Shown: in pieces, positions 61,370 through 64,000 of the stretch
How the letters are laid out: each line of letters starts with the position of its first letter
Numbering within the stretch: position 1 is the first letter of the stretch
From: Natrinema mahii
GTDB lineage: Archaea; Halobacteriota; Halobacteria; Halobacteriales; Natrialbaceae
Assembly: GCA_000690595.2 (NCBI GenBank)
Contig: JHUT02000004.1
Span: 1 to 64,000, forward strand
Reading direction: 5' to 3'
DNA length: 64,000 nt
Notes under the pieces: model-generated
Databases searched by the model: none
Told to the model about the DNA's origin: nothing
Seen by the model: only the letters and a program-made list of their open reading frames with translations
Position numbers and translations under genes: made by a program

Positions 61370-61449
61370 TCGCCCGCCGCACCGATCGACGGGGCCGGGC
61401 CTAACTGAGCGGGTGGAAGGGCTTTGTGACTCGCTGTCGTAGCACCGGT

Positions 61450-61932
61450 ATGGAACTCCGACCAGCCACCCGCAAGGACCGATCGGCGATCAGACGCGTC
61501 GCCCGCGCAACCTGGCACGACACCTACGACGAACTCGATGCCGACACCATCGACGACACCGTCGACGAGTGGTACGGCGACGAGGCCCTCGAGACGGCGC
61601 TGTCGAAACCCGGGACGGCCTTCCTCGTCGCGGTGAAAGGAGGGGACGTCGTCGGCTTTACCCACGGCGTCGTCAGCGAAGACGAGGGCGACGTCCTCCG
61701 TATGTCCGTCCACCCCGACCAGCAGGGCGAGGGAATCGGCACCGCGCTCTACGAGCGACTGCGCGAGGATCTCCAGGACTTCAACATGGAGCGAATGCGG
61801 GCGATCGACCTTGCCTCAAACGAGGGCGGCCGCGAGTTCTACGAGGACCACGGATTCGAACCGACTGACGAGAACGACGTCGAGATCGGCGGCGAACAGC
61901 GACGCGAAGTCGTCTACACGCTCGAGTTGTGA
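61450..61932 (+). CDS. GNAT acetyltransferase, second of a tandem pair
   Basis: A 160-residue paralogue of the preceding gene. It has 'VLRMSVHPDQQGEGIGTALY' as the acetyl-CoA loop, 'GGREFYEDHGFEPTDENDVE' and the shared ending 'VVYTLEL'. The 'ATWHDTYDELDADTIDDTVD' segment is identical in protein to the neighbour. The ATG at 61450 begins the matched MxxRxAT start. There are 80 nt between the two genes. The stop of the first is TAG inside CTATAG, a chance likeness to the MITE end. Confidence 0.9.
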   Translation: MELRPATRKDRSAIRRVARATWHDTYDELDADTIDDTVDEWYGDEALETALSKPGTAFLVAVKGGDVVGFTHGVVSEDEGDVLRMSVHPDQQGEGIGTALYERLREDLQDFNMERMRAIDLASNEGGREFYEDHGFEPTDENDVEIGGEQRREVVYTLEL

Positions 61933-62021
61933 GCCAACCGCTCGGTCGGTGAGACCGCGGTGATCGACATTGCCCTTGCAAATTCATAGCACGGACGCAA
62001 GTGGGCCGCTGGTGAGAGATA

Positions 62022-63377
62022 GTGTCGCACATGGGGACGAAAACGCCGAGCGAGGCCGACATTCTGCGGCCGATCGGGTCGACATCGACGACGTACTTCA
62101 TCATGGTCGCCATCGCCGGGCTGGCGTTTCTCGCCTTTCTCGTCGGGTGGGCCTACCAGCTCCAGGAGGGGTTGGTCGTCACTGCCCTCGGTGACTGGGG
62201 CAGCGGCGGCGGCGCCACGTGGGGAATCTACATCGGCGCGTTCATCTGGTGGGTCGGGATCGCCCACGGCGGGATCATCCTCTCGGCCGCCGTCCGCCTG
62301 TTGGGGATGGATCGGTACATGCCGGTCGCCCGCCTCGCCGAACTGCTGACCATCGCCGGGCTCTCCGCGGCCGGCTTTTATATCATCGTCCACCTCGGTC
62401 GGCCGGACCGGATGGTCACGAGCGTCATCGGCCACTACCATATCACGATCCACAACTCGCCGCTGGTGTGGGACGTGACCGTCATTACGGCCTACTTCGT
62501 GTTGACGGCGACCTATCTCTCGCTGACGCTGCGGTACGACGTCAGTCGACTCCGTGACGACCTCCCGGATCGCCTGGATCCGATCTACCGGTTCATGACG
62601 ATCGGCTACACCGAAAAAGAGGACGCGATCGTCGAGCGGATGGTCTGGTGGCTCGCGCTCGCGATCATCATCATGGCCCCGCTGCTCCTCCACGGCGGCG
62701 TGATTCCGTGGCTGTTCGCCGTGTTGCCGAACTATCCGACCTGGTTCGGCGGCGTCCAGGGACCGCAGTTTCTCACCATCGCGCTCACGTCGGCCATCAG
62801 CGGCGTCATCATCCTCGCCTATTCGTTCCGACGCGCCTACGACTGGGATCACATCATCACCGACGACATCTTCCGCGGACTGCTCCTCTGGCTCGGGTTC
62901 TTCTGTCTGCTCTTCCTGTGGCTGCAACTCCAGCAGAACATTACCGGCCTGTTCAAAGCCCCCATCGACCTGACGATCGCGGCGTTCGCCAGAGCCACGA
63001 ACCCCATCTACATCACGTCGATGTCGCTGGTCTTTCTCACGCTGTCGTACATCTTCGCCCAAGCGATTCGCCCGACGCTGTTTACCAAGCGACGAGCCAT
63101 CATCTCCGGCCTCGCCGTCCTCACCGCGACGATCATGGAGAAGGTGCTGTTCGTCGTCGAGGGGTTCTTACACCCCACCTTCGACATCTACGAGGCCGTC
63201 CCGGGCGTCTACGTCCCGGGACTGATCGAGGTCCTGTCGATCCTCGGGACGATCGGCATGGTGGCGCTCATCTTCCTGACCGTCTCCAAGGTCTTCCCCG
63301 TCGTCGAACTCCACGCGATCGAGCACCTCCAGGACCATCACCATCGGGCCGACCACCACCGGGACGACCGCGAGTAA
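62022..63377 (+). CDS. NrfD/PsrC-type membrane quinone subunit
   Basis: A 451-residue membrane protein with about ten helices, of the NrfD family that exchanges electrons between quinone and Fe-S partner subunits (polysulphide, nitrite, arsenate or tetrathionate reductases). The N-terminal soluble part 'MGTKTPSEADILRPIGSTST' is family-typical in haloarchaea, and 'WGIYIGAFIWWVGIAHGG' and 'RPDRMVTSVIGHYHITIHNS' are near the quinone-site region. The His-rich tail (HLQDHHHRADHHRDD) is notable. A GGTGAG 5 nt before GTG 62022 favours that start; ATG 62031 is the alternative. No catalytic or Fe-S partner gene is next to it in this window. Confidence 0.88.
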   Translation: MSHMGTKTPSEADILRPIGSTSTTYFIMVAIAGLAFLAFLVGWAYQLQEGLVVTALGDWGSGGGATWGIYIGAFIWWVGIAHGGIILSAAVRLLGMDRYMPVARLAELLTIAGLSAAGFYIIVHLGRPDRMVTSVIGHYHITIHNSPLVWDVTVITAYFVLTATYLSLTLRYDVSRLRDDLPDRLDPIYRFMTIGYTEKEDAIVERMVWWLALAIIIMAPLLLHGGVIPWLFAVLPNYPTWFGGVQGPQFLTIALTSAISGVIILAYSFRRAYDWDHIITDDIFRGLLLWLGFFCLLFLWLQLQQNITGLFKAPIDLTIAAFARATNPIYITSMSLVFLTLSYIFAQAIRPTLFTKRRAIISGLAVLTATIMEKVLFVVEGFLHPTFDIYEAVPGVYVPGLIEVLSILGTIGMVALIFLTVSKVFPVVELHAIEHLQDHHHRADHHRDDRE

Positions 63378-63542
63378 CGACGACGCCGTCGCAACCGGGC
63401 CGACTCGACTCCGTTTTTCGCCCGCTCCGTTTTCGAATGCCACCGTGGCGTCCCGTTCCGCGGCCGTCACCCCACTCAGCGGCCGCCTCGAGCGCCCGTC
63501 GCGGGCCGACTGTCGCCACCAGCAGCTATTTACCTGATAGTG

Positions 63543-63558
63543 CTAAACCTAGGTTTAG
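63543..63558. promoter_or_regulatory. Perfect 16-bp palindrome, likely metalloregulator site
   Basis: CTAAACCTAGGTTTAG, fully palindromic. Its half-site resembles the TTAGG/CCTAA halves bound by DtxR-family regulators (MntR, IdeR, SirR). It lies 50 nt before the putative manganese transporter start, next to the AT-rich TATTTACC (63526-63533) that may be the TATA region. Confidence 0.7.
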
Positions 63559-63607
63559 AGATGTCTAATCTTTCGGCCGATCGGCCCAGTCGCAGGGGTG
63601 AGGTCTC

Positions 63608-64000
63608 GTGAACGAGGTCCTGACGGTCCTCCTCGAGTCGTTGCGGGACGGCTACGTACAGGTGAGCGCGTTCGTCGCGGTCACGGTACTCGCGTTCGGA
63701 TTAGTCCAGTACTGGACCGACGGGGCCGTGATCGATGCTATCGAAGGTAACGAGCGACTGCAGGTCGCCTTCGGCGGGTTGCTCGGCCTGACGCCGGGCT
63801 GTGGCGGCGCGATCGTCGTGATGCCGCTGTACGTCCGCGGGACGGTCAGCTTCGGGACCGTCGTGGCGACGCTGGGCGCGACCGCGGGCGACTCGGCCTT
63901 TGTCATCCTCGCGCTCGCACCCGAAGCCGCGCTGTATTCCTATGCCATCGCGTTCGCCGCCTCGGTCGCGACCGGCTACCTCGTCGATTCGTACGGCCTC
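63608..64000 (+). CDS. Putative manganese transporter (truncated by window end)
   Basis: 131 codons in frame to the edge. Membrane helices include 'VSAFVAVTVLAFGLVQYW', 'LQVAFGGLLGLTPGC', 'GTVVATLGATAGDSAFVILA' and 'LYSYAIAFAASVATGYLVD'. The 'GLTPGCGGAIVVMPLYVRG' signature is that of the ArsP-related putative manganese transporter family, which is associated with Mn regulation in bacteria and archaea. The GTG start has a Shine-Dalgarno GGTGAGG at 63597-63603. The C-terminal part is outside the window, so length and domain content are not known. Confidence 0.8.
   Translation, partial: MNEVLTVLLESLRDGYVQVSAFVAVTVLAFGLVQYWTDGAVIDAIEGNERLQVAFGGLLGLTPGCGGAIVVMPLYVRGTVSFGTVVATLGATAGDSAFVILALAPEAALYSYAIAFAASVATGYLVDSYGL

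Noticed and set aside
61364-61380. CTATAGTCGCC at the end of the first GNAT gene, like a MITE end
   Set aside because: Only 11 nt match and no second arm. The TAG is the natural stop of a gene whose paralogue ends at the same residue.

Overview
The window is chromosomal DNA of a halophilic archaeon (class Halobacteria). The evidence is high GC, strongly acidic predicted proteins, AT-rich TATA-like boxes about 27 nt upstream of many start codons (leaderless transcripts), Tat signal peptides, and archaeal markers: thermosome, MC1 chromatin protein, EndA tRNA-splicing endonuclease, RIO1 kinase, archaeal PheRS and TrpRS, and a SUI1-family factor. The order Natrialbales is my guess from gene content. 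It was not tested.

Layout. 0-0.5 kb: a tandem series of five minus-strand promoters of rRNA type, so an rRNA operon probably lies just beyond the left edge. 0.7-1.4 kb: small winged-helix regulator plus membrane protein. 1.6-8.3 kb (minus): pdhA-pdhB-E2-lpdA 2-oxoacid dehydrogenase operon with lipA beside it. 8.5-13.8 kb: PH-domain protein, membrane protein, Hel308-like helicase, HAD hydrolase and DJ-1/PfpI protein. 14-19.4 kb: an accessory cluster of small secreted and membrane proteins, a membrane-anchored winged-helix regulator and a Tat lipoprotein, several with similar phased A-tract promoters. 19.5-33.4 kb: NucS-N/zinc-ribbon protein, endA, an OCD-family enzyme, trpS, a hypothetical gene, pheS-pheT, AbrB-like protein, MC1, NNP-type transporter and prephenate dehydratase. 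33.5-40.8 kb: peroxiredoxin, Hsp20, GIDE-like protein, SDR, nuclease-like protein, leuS and alanine dehydrogenase-like gene. 41.3-43 kb: thermosome. 43.1-44.5 kb: AT-rich island with two Tat-exported proteins. 44.7-46.8 kb: KH protein, phosphoesterase and rio1. 47-53 kb: nhaC, ferredoxin, SELENBP/methanethiol oxidase-like protein, ferredoxin and ligA. 53.4-54.4 kb: second AT-rich island. 54.5-57.5 kb: ArsA/Get3 ATPase and an ABC exporter. 57.6-64 kb: small conserved protein, membrane protein, uvrC, SUI1 factor, twin GNAT acetyltransferases, NrfD membrane subunit and a truncated putative manganese transporter behind a perfect 16-bp palindrome.

Three features stand out beyond the genes. Five copies of an 86-bp MITE-like near-palindrome are scattered through 12-40 kb. 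Short perfect hairpins with exactly 3-nt loops recur, both between genes and inside the linkers of four housekeeping proteins. The 14-19 kb cluster has duplicated secreted/membrane gene pairs and a shared promoter architecture, and is the best candidate here for a poorly described system. All functions are inferred by reading the sequence. No database search was run.
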